A stretch of DNA of 64,000 bases from Sorangium sp025924095 (GTDB taxonomy: Bacteria; Myxococcota_A; Polyangia; Polyangiales; Polyangiaceae), in NCBI RefSeq assembly GCF_051521505.1, contig NZ_CP150356.1:8370001-8434000 (forward strand), given 5' to 3'. The notes under the pieces are model-generated. The model ran no database searches, had not been told where the DNA came from, and saw nothing but the letters and a program-made list of their open reading frames with translations. This document shows, in pieces, positions 9,464 through 17,960 of the stretch (positions are counted from its first letter, which is position 1; each line of letters opens with the position of its first letter). The position numbers and the translations under genes were made by a program.

Positions 9464-12400
9464 ATGAGCACGAAGAACAGCACCCGCGCCAGGCGGCCAT
9501 CGAGCAGGAAGAAGAAGCCAGCGACTGCGCAGGTCACACCCAGGCTGGATGTTCGTACGCCTGGCCCGGTCGCCGAGAGCGCGGCGAACACCGGAGCGCC
9601 GCCCCCCCGCGAGCCGCTCGTCCATGCGAGCCCCACCTATGTCGTCGGGATCGGCTCCTCCGCGGGCGGCCTCGAGGCGCTCAGGATCCTGATAGGTGGC
9701 CTGAAGGCCGCCGACCGGATGAGCCTCGTCATCGTGCAGCACCTCGCGCCGCAGCATCGGAGTCGGCTCGTCGAGATCATCAGCCACTCCACCGCCCTGA
9801 GCGTCAAAGAGGTCTCCGAGGGCGAGGTCCTCTGCGCGAACACGGTCTATGTGACCCCGCCCAACGCCGACGTGGTGGCCGACGGCCGCGTCCTCCTCCT
9901 GCGGCAGCCCGAGACAAAGGTCGGCCCGAAGCCCTCGGTCGACCTGTTCTTCAGGTCGATCGCCGAGCACTACGGCGAGAACGCCATCGGCGTCGTCCTC
10001 TCGGGGACGGGGTCCGACGGCGCGCAGGGCGTCCGCGCCATCAAGGCCGCGGGCGGGGTCACCCTCTGCCAGACCCCCGAGTCGGCCAAGTACGACGGGA
10101 TGCCGCGCGCCGCGAAGCAGACCGGCGCCGTCGACCTCGAGCTCGGCCTGGAGGAGATGGCCAATCAGCTCAGCCAATTCAACGAGCTCGCCGGCCGCTC
10201 CGACCAGCCGGACGCCTCGCTCAGGCAGCTCAGCCTGAGCCAGCAGGATCCTTATCACAGCATCCTCACCTTCCTGGAGAAGGCGAGCCGGGTCAACTTC
10301 GCCCAGTACAAGCAGACCACCGTCCGCCGGCGGATCGAGCGGCGCGTCATCGCCACGCGCTGCGAGTCCATCGAGGCCTACGCCGACTACCTCCGCGTGC
10401 GCCCCGAGGAGGGCAGGATCCTCTTCCAGGACATCCTGATCTCGGTGACGTCGTTCTTCCGCGACGAGCCCTCGTTCAGGGCCCTCGCGGCCGCCATCGC
10501 GGAGCGGATCGACCGGAAGCGGCCGGGCGACAGCTTCCGCGCCTGGGTCGTCGGATGCGCCACGGGCGAGGAGGCGTACTCGATCGCCATCCTCGTGTTC
10601 GAGGCGCTCGCGAAGGCGAACAAGCAGCTCAACGTCCAGATCTTCGCGACGGACATCGACGAGCAGGCGATGTCCGTCGCGCGCAAGGGGCTCTATCAGA
10701 AGGCCTCGGTCGCCGACATCCCCTCCCGGCTGCGGTCCAGATACTTCGACGAGCAGGACCCGTCGTTCAGGATCAAGGACTACATCCGCGACGCCATCGT
10801 CTTCGCGCGCCACGACGTCGCCCAGGATCCGCCCTTTCTCAAGCTGGATCTCGTCTCGTGCCGCAACGTCCTCATCTATTTCAACCCCCACCTGCAGGAT
10901 CACACGCTCAAGACGTTCCATTTCGCGATGGACGACCAGGGCGCGCTCTTCCTCGGCAAATCCGAGGCGGCGACGACCGTGGGCGATCTGTTCGAGCTCG
11001 CGGACAAGAACGCGAAGATCTTCGTCCGGTCCGCCAGGAAGGGCGACCTCCCGCGGTCGTACTCGAGGCAGGAGTTCAACCGCGAGAGCGCGCTCATCAC
11101 GAAGGATCGCCAGTCCACCACGGCCATCGATCTCTTCAACGCCATGGTGAACGGCTTCGCCCCGGACTCGGTCCTTGTCGACGACGACCACCGGGTGCGG
11201 CACGTGTTCGGGAACGCCAACCGGTACCTGAACTTCCCCAAGGGCGAGCCCACCGTCTCGATCCAGAAGCTGCTCCCGCCCGACGTGGCGATCGAGCTCA
11301 CCGCGCTGCTCCACCGGGCCGGGCGGTCGGGTCACGCCGCGAAGGGGGACCAGCGGCACGCGTTCGTCGTCGACCGCGAGGAGACGAGGCTCCAGCTCAC
11401 CGTCGTGCCGCTCCCGTCCGACGGCCGGACCGAGTTCATCATCCGCTTCAGCCACGCGCCGCACGCCCCGCCCCGCCCCGTCAAGGCGCCCGCGAGCGCC
11501 TCCCGCCTCGCGCCGGGGGAGCAGATCCGGCGGCTCGAGCAGGAGCTCGCGGCGACGCGGGAGCACCTCCAGACCCTCGTCGAGGAGCACGACACCGCGA
11601 GCGAGGAGCTCCAGGCCCTCAACGAGGAGCTCCAGTCGTCCAACGAGGAGCTCCAGTCCACCAACGAGGAGCTGGAGACCACGAACGAGGAGCTCCAGTC
11701 GGCGAACGAGGAGCTGACGACGCTGAACCAGGAGATCAACGTCAAGTCGTCCGAGCTCATGACGCTCAACCAGCGGCTCGTCGCGATCCAGAACGTGATC
11801 GCCTATCCCCTCCTCGTCATCGACAAGAACCTCCGCCTGACCGACTACAACCCCGCCTCCCGCCACCTGTTCCGCATCTCGGAGGTGGATCGCGGCCAGC
11901 ACGTCCGCGCCGCCCTCGCGCACATCAACGTCGATCCCGTCCTCGAGATGATCATCGAGAGCGCGCGCGAGCGGCGGCCGATGAGGCTCCAGCTGGAGGT
12001 CCTCGACCGGCACTTCGAGGCGCGCATCCAGCTCATCCAGGGGCCGAAGGGCGAGGTGGACGGGGCCGTCGTGAGCTTCGTCGACAACACCGAGCTCGTG
12101 CACGCGCTGACCCAGAGCAGGGTCAGCAAGGAGCGGCTCTCCGCCATCCTCGACAACACGCCGGCGCTCGTGACCATGAAGGACTCGATCGGCGCCTACG
12201 TCTACGTCAACCAGCGCTTCTGCGACGTCCTCGGGCGCGCCGAGAAGGACGTGCTGGGGAGGACGGACGAGGAGCTGTTCGGCCAGAGGGCCGGCAGCGC
12301 GCTGCGGGAGCGCGATTTCGAGGTGCTGAAGAGCCGGTCGCCCACGTGGCTGGAGGAGAGCCTGCATGTGGGCGGCAGGCTCCGTTACTGGCTGTCGTCG

Positions 12401-13591
12401 AAGTTCCCCCTGCTCGACGACAGGCGCAACGCCCAGTCCGTCTGCACGATCGCGCTCGACATCACGGAGCGGGTGCTCCACGAGCAGCACCTCGAGGTCT
12501 TCAAGAAGGTCGTCTCCGCGTCCAACGCGGGCCTCGCGATCCTCGAGTCGGACGAGGGGCTCTACCGGGTGACCTTCGCTTCGAATGAGTTCGCCGACAA
12601 GGTCGGCAGGGGCGAGGCCGAGCTCCACGGCCTCGCGCTCGACGCGCTGCTCGGCGTCGTCCTTCGCGGCGCGGGGTCGCCGCGCATCGCCGATGTCTCG
12701 GAGGCGGCCCGCCAGAAGCCGCTCGCGTCGTTCACCATCAACCTGGCAGAGCGGACGGGCGGCGAGCTCTGGATCGAGCTCCGGAGCGCCACCGTCAGCT
12801 TCGGCGCGGAGGAGCCGAGCTACCTCATCCTCCTGATCTTCGACATCACGCAGCGGGTCCAGGCGCAGCGGGTCATCCTCTCCCAGCAGGAGGAGCTCTC
12901 GAAGTTCAGCAAGCTCGCGTCGCTCGGCGAGGTCGCGGCCGGGATCTCCCACGAGATCAACACGCCGCTCAACGTGATCACCACGAAGACCGATCTCCTG
13001 AAGAGGCTCGCGGAGCGGGGACAGCTGGAGAAGGAGCGCCTCGCCCGCCTCGCGACCGACATCGACGGCATGGTCGAGAACATCACCAACGTGATCTCCG
13101 GACTCAAGTCCATCACCCGGATGGAGTCCGAGAAGCTCCGCCCTCACAACGTCCAGGAGCTGATCCGGGAAGCCGTCCGCGTCAGCGGCTTCCGGCTCCA
13201 GCCGGCGAGCGTTCAGCTGAGCTTCGATCTACCGCGGGAGGAGCTCGTCATCGACTGCTACCCCGTCCAGATCGTGCAGATCCTCATCAACCTGATCAAC
13301 AACGCGGTCGACGCCATCTCGGCGCTCCGGGAGCGATGGATCCGGATCGAGGCGCGCTCCTCGGAGGACAAGGTCTACGTGCGCTTGATCGACAGCGGAA
13401 AGGGGATCGATCCCGCGCTCGCGGAGAAGATCATGACCCCGTTCTTCACGACGAAGAAGGAAGAGCACGGCACCGGACTCGGCCTCAGCCTCTCGCGGAA
13501 CATCGCGCAGCACCACGGAGGCGATCTGAAGCTCGTCACGGAGCACAAGAATACCTGCTTCGAGCTGGAGCTGCCCCGGAAGCAAGCTTGA
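9464..13591 (+). CDS. CheB-CheR-PAS-histidine kinase fusion protein
   Basis: A 1375-residue multidomain signalling protein. Residues about 58-245 form a CheB methylesterase domain with catalytic Ser in GIGSSAGG, His in VQHLAP and Asp in GTGSDGAQG. Residues about 262-525 form CheR, with TSFFRDEPSF and the SAM-binding VVGCATGEEAYS. Then come a coiled coil of NEELQS repeats (about 685-770), three PAS-type regions (about 775-1135), an HisKA dimerisation helix (EVAAGISHEINTPLN, His near 1163) and an HATPase (TGLGLSLSRNIAQHHGG). It can in principle methylate, demethylate and phosphorylate signalling partners. It has no receiver domain. The ATG was preferred over an upstream open extension that looks non-coding. 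The lone receiver gene downstream is an obvious candidate partner. Confidence 0.93.
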   Translation: MSTKNSTRARRPSSRKKKPATAQVTPRLDVRTPGPVAESAANTGAPPPREPLVHASPTYVVGIGSSAGGLEALRILIGGLKAADRMSLVIVQHLAPQHRSRLVEIISHSTALSVKEVSEGEVLCANTVYVTPPNADVVADGRVLLLRQPETKVGPKPSVDLFFRSIAEHYGENAIGVVLSGTGSDGAQGVRAIKAAGGVTLCQTPESAKYDGMPRAAKQTGAVDLELGLEEMANQLSQFNELAGRSDQPDASLRQLSLSQQDPYHSILTFLEKASRVNFAQYKQTTVRRRIERRVIATRCESIEAYADYLRVRPEEGRILFQDILISVTSFFRDEPSFRALAAAIAERIDRKRPGDSFRAWVVGCATGEEAYSIAILVFEALAKANKQLNVQIFATDIDEQAMSVARKGLYQKASVADIPSRLRSRYFDEQDPSFRIKDYIRDAIVFARHDVAQDPPFLKLDLVSCRNVLIYFNPHLQDHTLKTFHFAMDDQGALFLGKSEAATTVGDLFELADKNAKIFVRSARKGDLPRSYSRQEFNRESALITKDRQSTTAIDLFNAMVNGFAPDSVLVDDDHRVRHVFGNANRYLNFPKGEPTVSIQKLLPPDVAIELTALLHRAGRSGHAAKGDQRHAFVVDREETRLQLTVVPLPSDGRTEFIIRFSHAPHAPPRPVKAPASASRLAPGEQIRRLEQELAATREHLQTLVEEHDTASEELQALNEELQSSNEELQSTNEELETTNEELQSANEELTTLNQEINVKSSELMTLNQRLVAIQNVIAYPLLVIDKNLRLTDYNPASRHLFRISEVDRGQHVRAALAHINVDPVLEMIIESARERRPMRLQLEVLDRHFEARIQLIQGPKGEVDGAVVSFVDNTELVHALTQSRVSKERLSAILDNTPALVTMKDSIGAYVYVNQRFCDVLGRAEKDVLGRTDEELFGQRAGSALRERDFEVLKSRSPTWLEESLHVGGRLRYWLSSKFPLLDDRRNAQSVCTIALDITERVLHEQHLEVFKKVVSASNAGLAILESDEGLYRVTFASNEFADKVGRGEAELHGLALDALLGVVLRGAGSPRIADVSEAARQKPLASFTINLAERTGGELWIELRSATVSFGAEEPSYLILLIFDITQRVQAQRVILSQQEELSKFSKLASLGEVAAGISHEINTPLNVITTKTDLLKRLAERGQLEKERLARLATDIDGMVENITNVISGLKSITRMESEKLRPHNVQELIREAVRVSGFRLQPASVQLSFDLPREELVIDCYPVQIVQILINLINNAVDAISALRERWIRIEARSSEDKVYVRLIDSGKGIDPALAEKIMTPFFTTKKEEHGTGLGLSLSRNIAQHHGGDLKLVTEHKNTCFELELPRKQA

Positions 13592-13654
13592 GGCCGCCCG
13601 CGCACCTGGTGCGTACCTGGGGTCGCCGCAGGCGCGGGCGGGCCGCCGAGCGGC

Positions 13655-13677
13655 GCCCCGGGCTTCGTTCCCGGGGC
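13655..13677 (+). terminator. GC-rich hairpin downstream of the CheB-CheR kinase gene
   Basis: An 8-bp perfect stem, GCCCCGGG and CCCGGGGC, with the 7-base loop CTTCGTT lies 64 bases after the stop codon at 13591. No U tract follows, so intrinsic termination is uncertain. Confidence 0.35.
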
Positions 13678-13685
13678 CGGCCCCC

Positions 13686-13728
13686 TTGAATCGGCGGGCG
13701 TTTTGCGTAGAATACATGACTTCATGTA
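13686..13728 (+). promoter_or_regulatory. Promoter-like -35/-10 with overlapping operator-like palindrome
   Basis: TTGAAT (13686-13691) and TAGAAT (13708-13713) are separated by 16 bases and resemble a housekeeping promoter in otherwise GC-rich DNA. TACATGA and TCATGTA (13713-13728) form a perfect inverted repeat around the probable start site. The site lies about 180 bases upstream of the receiver-protein gene and could drive and regulate it. Confidence 0.45.
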
Positions 13729-13909
13729 AGGTCGAGCCTTACGCCTGCGCTTACGTCTGCTCGGAGCGCCGGAGACGGCCCGCGCTTCGGCGCTTCGACC
13801 AGGGCGCGCCCCTGGGACTGGAAACCTCGACGTCCGTCGCACGAGCTGCTAATCCGTCGTGAATGTCCTGCGTGCATGTTGGCACGCGGGCCCATGCGGT
13901 GGTGGGAGC

Positions 13910-14335
13910 ATGCTCCTGAACATCATCATCGTCGAGGACAGCGAGGAGCTGTGTGAAGGGTGGCAGGACATCCTCACGCTCGACGGCCATCACGTGCACT
14001 GCTTTCTCCACGGCAGGGATGCCCTCGAGAACCGGGCGCTCATCCTGCAGGCCGACGTCCTGGTCACGGACTATTACTTACCCGACATCAATGGATTGAC
14101 GCTGGTCTCCATGGTCCGGAAGGTCCGCACCGACCTCCCGATCATCCTGCTCACCGGCACGCGCGACCCGGCCATCCAGGAGAGCCTCCGCCAGGTGGAG
14201 AACGCGATGTTCCTGAGCAAGCCGATCAGGATAGAGCAGCTGGAGCGCAGCATCCGCGAGCTCATCGCCGCCTCGTCGAAGGCCCCGTCCCCCGAGCCGG
14301 ACAAGGCGGACCGCACGCGCTCCTCGCCGTACTGA
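13910..14335 (+). CDS. Single-domain response regulator (receiver protein)
   Basis: The 141-residue product is a stand-alone CheY-like receiver: acidic pair in IIIVEDSEEL, phospho-acceptor Asp in DVLVTDYYLPD, Thr in LLTGTRD, and the conserved Lys in MFLSKPI. A charged tail of about 20 residues follows with no output domain. The frame is open from an upstream ATG at 13859, but that extension would precede the first beta strand with a Gly/Cys-rich stretch; the ATG at 13910 follows GGTGGGAG and places the strand at the N-terminus. It lies directly downstream of a giant kinase lacking a receiver, so phosphotransfer from that kinase is the natural inference. Confidence 0.88.
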   Translation: MLLNIIIVEDSEELCEGWQDILTLDGHHVHCFLHGRDALENRALILQADVLVTDYYLPDINGLTLVSMVRKVRTDLPIILLTGTRDPAIQESLRQVENAMFLSKPIRIEQLERSIRELIAASSKAPSPEPDKADRTRSSPY

Positions 14336-14537
14336 GCCGCGCGCTCCGGGGCGGGCCTCGCGAGGTGCGCGAGGTGCGCGAGGTGCGGGAGTGTGAGGGG
14401 GACGCGCTGCCCCGCCTGCCGCACTTTCCGGAAGGGCGCCGCCGTTTCGCGTGCAGCTTTCGCGTGCAGCGGTTGTTCGGACCGGTGTACTGTATCAAAA
14501 CGGCGGACCGTACGTCCGACGCACCTCGGAGGAACCG

Positions 14538-15734
14538 ATGCGAAGCGCGCTGCTCGTCCTCGTCGGAGTTCATGCCCTGCTGGGCTGCGGGGCGGCGTCG
14601 CGGAGAGAGCCGGCAGCCGACGCGGGTCCCGCGCACGTCCGGAGCGCCGCCCTGCACGGCTCGCTCGGAGAGACGCGCGCCGCCCTGCCCTCGCCCGAGG
14701 AGGCCGCCCTGCCCTCGCCCGAGGAGGCCCCCCTCCGCGCGCCCGAGGAGAAGGAGCGCGCCGCCCTGCGCTTGCCTGGAAGCGAGCGCGCCCGCGACAG
14801 CGCGCCTGACGCCCCGAAGGAGCGCGCCCCGATTCCCCTGTCCGACAAGGAGCGAACGCCCGTCCGCTCGGCCGACAAGGAGCGAACGCCCGTCCGCTCG
14901 GCCGACAAGGAGCGAACGCCCGTCCGCTCGGCCGACAAGGGACGCGCCGCCCGCTCGCTCGAGGCCGACTGCAAGGCGCTCGGGCCGGAGGTACAGAAGG
15001 CCTCACGGATGATCGAGGTGCTCCGGCAATCCGATCTGAGCACGCCGCCCGACGTGCTCCGGCGGATCGCGGACCGGCTCGACCTCTGGGCCCGCACGCC
15101 CGCGGTGCAGGCCTCGGATCCGAAGCTCGCCCAGGCGGCCAAGGAGCTCCGGGAGAGCTTCGCCCGGACCGGCGCCACGGTCCGCAAATTCCGGGCGTCC
15201 CTCGTCGCGCGCGACCGCAAGAAGGCCGGCGTCAGCCGCGCCGGGCTGGAGCGGGAGCTCGATCAGGACGGGAAGGTCGTCCGGAGCATCGTCGGCCGTT
15301 GCAAGAGCAACCCCTATGATCCGATCAAGGGCAAAGCCCACATTCCACCCCAGGTCGTGCGGCGCGTCGTCCAGGAGAACTTCGGCGCGATGCGCGCTTG
15401 CTACGAAAAGGGCCTTCGCCAGAACCCGAAGCTCCAAGGGCGCATTCCCGTCCACCTCGCCGTCGATGGCCAGGGGAAGGTGACGTACGCGGGGGACGCC
15501 GATCACCCCCCCGCGGACGCGCCCCTCCTCATCGCGCTCCCCTCGCCCGGCGCATCGGCGCCTTCGTCGACCGCTCCGCCGCTCCACGACCCCAAGGTCG
15601 TCGGCTGCGTGCTCGACGTCTTCCGCGGCCTCCGATTCCCCTCCCCCGCGGACCGCAAGGGCGTCGCCACGGTGGTCTATCCCGTCGTCTTCGGTGTGGA
15701 CGACAACCGCCCTTCGGCCACGTCCGCCAGGTGA
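14538..15734 (+). CDS. Lipoprotein with AgmX/PglI-type C-terminal domain
   Basis: The 398-residue product starts with a lipoprotein signal (VHALLGCGA). An extended charged, Pro-rich linker follows, containing SPEEA repeats and three perfect copies of ERTPVRSADK. A helical section (about residues 140-255) leads to a C-terminal domain with VVQENFGAMRACYEKGL and GCVLDVFRGLRFP. This matches the AgmX/PglI-type or TonB-like C-terminal domain common in gliding-motility and envelope proteins of myxobacteria. GGAGGAACCG precedes the ATG. Outer-membrane attachment with the linker spanning the periplasm is inferred; a motility role is possible but not shown. Confidence 0.8.
   Translation: MRSALLVLVGVHALLGCGAASRREPAADAGPAHVRSAALHGSLGETRAALPSPEEAALPSPEEAPLRAPEEKERAALRLPGSERARDSAPDAPKERAPIPLSDKERTPVRSADKERTPVRSADKERTPVRSADKGRAARSLEADCKALGPEVQKASRMIEVLRQSDLSTPPDVLRRIADRLDLWARTPAVQASDPKLAQAAKELRESFARTGATVRKFRASLVARDRKKAGVSRAGLERELDQDGKVVRSIVGRCKSNPYDPIKGKAHIPPQVVRRVVQENFGAMRACYEKGLRQNPKLQGRIPVHLAVDGQGKVTYAGDADHPPADAPLLIALPSPGASAPSSTAPPLHDPKVVGCVLDVFRGLRFPSPADRKGVATVVYPVVFGVDDNRPSATSAR
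14851..14940 (+). repeat. Three perfect 30-bp tandem repeats inside the AgmX/PglI-type gene
   Basis: Units at 14851-14880, 14881-14910 and 14911-14940 are identical and in frame, each encoding ERTPVRSADK, with partial units on both sides. Perfect identity indicates recent expansion; copy number could vary between strains. Confidence 0.95.
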
Positions 15735-15863
15735 CGCAGAGCGCAATCGCCGCGGCGAGGCGGTGAACATCTACCGTCCGAGCGGGGCCGGCGCCAAGCA
15801 TGCTCGCGGCCTGACGTGCAAAGTTATTTCCTTCTCAGGGGCCAGAGGGTAAGCATTTCCCTG

Positions 15864-17006
15864 ATGAAGCTCTCGCTCACCGAGCTCCAGGACATCCGCC
15901 GCACGCTCGCGGCCCGCATCGTCTTCGGCCTCTCCACGCCCGGCACCGAGATCGCCGCGCTCCCGGCTTACCTCGCGCCGCCGCCGGACGGGATGACGGG
16001 CCGCGCCGTGGTGGTCGATGCCGGCGGCACGAACCTGCGCGCCGCGGTCGTGGAGCTCCTGCCGGGCGGCGTGTCGCGCATCGTCGCGGGGCCCGAGCCG
16101 GCGAAGTTCCCGGGCGGACCGGAGGTCGCGGGCGACGCCTTCTTCGATGTGCAGGCGGAGCTTGTCGAGCGCCTCGGCGCGGTGCACGGGCTGCCGGTGG
16201 GGTACTGCTTCTCGTATCCCTCGGAGACGCTGCCGTCGCTCGATGCGCGGCTGCTCCGCTGGACCAAGGGCGTCCAGGTCGCGGGGGTCGAGGGCACGTG
16301 CGTGGGCGAGCGGCTCGGCCGGGCGCTCGGCGCGCGGAGGCTCCGGCCTGGCCCGGTCCGGGTGCTGAACGACACGGTGGCGAGCCTGCTCGGGGGCGCC
16401 TTCGCGCACGGCGGGTCGCAGGCGGCGGCGTTCATCGGGCTCATCGTGGGGACGGGGACCAACATGGCCACGTTCTTCCCCGCCGGCCGCATCCCGAAGC
16501 TCAAGACGGGGCACTTCGTCGCGCCGATGGCGGTCAACCTGGAGAACGGCAACTTCAACCCTCCGCACCTCCAGCCCTTCGACGCGGAGGTCGACGCGAG
16601 CTCGGAGAACCCGGGGGCCCAGCGCTTCGAGAAGGCGGTGTCCGGGGCCTACCTGCCGCGGCTCTTCGCGCGGCTGTGCCCGGACCATGCCCCCCTGACG
16701 AGCTCCGCCGATCTCGTGCGGCTCCGCGACGAGGGCGCGGGGGACGCGGGGCGGGTCGCCGGCGACCTGCTCCAGCGCTCGGCCGACCTCGTGGCCTCGG
16801 CGCTCGCGGCGGTCGCCGACGTGCTCGAGAGCCCCCCGGGGATCGGCATCCTCGCGGAGGGCAGCCTGTTCTGGGGCGACCCCCGCTACGCGCCGCGGGT
16901 CCAGGAGACGCTGCGCTCCCTCGTCGGCGCGCGCGTCGAGCCGCGGATCGCCCGGCTCGACCATGTCAACCTGATCGGGTCGGCCTGCGCCGCGCTGTTC
17001 GCCTGA
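15864..17006 (+). CDS. Eukaryote-type hexokinase
   Basis: The 380-residue product carries the full hexokinase signature set: phosphate-1 motif VVDAGGTNLRAAVVE (near residue 50), sugar-site segment RWTKGVQVAGVEG, the catalytic-Asp loop LNDTVASLLGGAF, and the phosphate-2/adenosine motif GLIVGTGTNMATF. The WTKG and NDT-V motifs are those of the yeast/animal hexokinase family rather than of bacterial ROK or GlcK kinases. Expected reaction: ATP-dependent phosphorylation of hexoses at C6 in the cytoplasm. The ATG at 15864 is preferred to the GTG at 15816, which adds a hydrophobic extension; neither has a strong ribosome-binding site. With 6-phosphogluconate dehydrogenase nearby it may feed the pentose phosphate pathway. 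Confidence 0.88.
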   Translation: MKLSLTELQDIRRTLAARIVFGLSTPGTEIAALPAYLAPPPDGMTGRAVVVDAGGTNLRAAVVELLPGGVSRIVAGPEPAKFPGGPEVAGDAFFDVQAELVERLGAVHGLPVGYCFSYPSETLPSLDARLLRWTKGVQVAGVEGTCVGERLGRALGARRLRPGPVRVLNDTVASLLGGAFAHGGSQAAAFIGLIVGTGTNMATFFPAGRIPKLKTGHFVAPMAVNLENGNFNPPHLQPFDAEVDASSENPGAQRFEKAVSGAYLPRLFARLCPDHAPLTSSADLVRLRDEGAGDAGRVAGDLLQRSADLVASALAAVADVLESPPGIGILAEGSLFWGDPRYAPRVQETLRSLVGARVEPRIARLDHVNLIGSACAALFA

Positions 17007-17344
17007 TCGGCCGCGCGCGGCGAGGAGCGCGCCGGAACCCGCAGCGCGAAGCCTGAACGGGCTGCCGGCGGCGCGAAGCGTACAGATTTCCAGGATTTCC
17101 GCTTGTCTGTCCAGAGCGACCGCTGCGTCCGGCCTGGCGGCGCGACCGTGCCTCGGGCATCCTGTGGCGGCAGGATCGCACATTTCTGGCCGTATCCGCC
17201 GTTTGGGACCACCATGGCGCAGCGTTGACCCCGTCGGAGGAGCTCGGCCGGTGATGTGTGGAACAGCAGCATGCTTCGGCGTTGCCGGACCGGATGGACC
17301 GGCGGGACGTCTCCGGTCGTCGCGGGCGGGCCCTGGCAGCCGGA
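17007..17344. other. Intergenic region, 338 bases, with one small inverted repeat
   Basis: No gene is supported here. ATCCTG and CAGGAT form a 6-bp inverted repeat with a 6-base loop at 17159-17176. The region probably holds the hexokinase terminator and the promoter of the next gene, but neither was convincingly identified. Confidence 0.4.
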
Positions 17345-17833
17345 ATGGCTATTGTCGTTAGAGACATGCTCCCGTCGAACCGCAGACTCGCGTTCCGAAG
17401 GCAGCCGCACCTGCTCGACGACAGCGGGAGCGTCGGCGTGTGGATCACGCAGCCGTCGGGCATGGTCGTGCAGCTCCTGCGGGAGACGGCGGCGACAGGC
17501 GACCTGGCGCGGTTCATCTCGGTCGACGCGTACCAGAAGCTCGTGGGCGTCATGCGCCCGGGGGAGCGGGCGTACTTCATCTACGACATGGCGCTCATGG
17601 TGCGATACGAGACCGAGGCGCGCGTGGTCTTGACGCAGTGGGGGCTCAGCGTGCGCGACAAGATCGAGCACATCGTGGTCCGCCCGCCGCCCGAGATGAA
17701 CAAGCTTGGGCGCATGGGGATCCAGACGATCGCGGCCGCGATGAGCCTGGCCGGGGTGCAGCTCGACGTCACGGACGACCTCGAGCCGTTCCTGCGCGAG
17801 CGGAACCTGCGGCCGCGGATCAGCCTCACCTGA
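17345..17833 (+). CDS. Hypothetical protein, possible STAS/SpoIIAA-like fold
   Basis: The 162-residue product has no signal or membrane segment. The pattern of alternating strands and amphipathic helices (ARFISVDAYQKLVGVMRPGE; AYFIYDMALMVRYETEARVV; GIQTIAAAMSLAGVQLDV) is reminiscent of SpoIIAA/STAS-like regulatory domains, but no decisive motif is present. The frame is open upstream to 17258; 17345 was chosen as the first ATG that removes an Arg-rich extension, and 17366 is also possible. It converges with the gnd gene. Confidence 0.6.
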   Translation: MAIVVRDMLPSNRRLAFRRQPHLLDDSGSVGVWITQPSGMVVQLLRETAATGDLARFISVDAYQKLVGVMRPGERAYFIYDMALMVRYETEARVVLTQWGLSVRDKIEHIVVRPPPEMNKLGRMGIQTIAAAMSLAGVQLDVTDDLEPFLRERNLRPRISLT

Positions 17834-17960
17834 AGGGTGCTCCTCTCGGAGGGCCCTGGGCCCCCTCCTGGAGGCCCGGCCCGAGGGGGGAGGTCCGGCC
17901 GGCTCGGCTGGACCTGCTCAGCCCTGCGCTATCAGGAGGGGAGTGCGGAGCCGGCGAAGG

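Noticed and set aside
9407..13147. A 1246-codon open frame on the minus strand opposite the CheB-CheR kinase
   Set aside because: It is the antisense shadow of a clearly coding plus-strand gene, has Arg/Asp/Leu-heavy composition and no recognisable domain.
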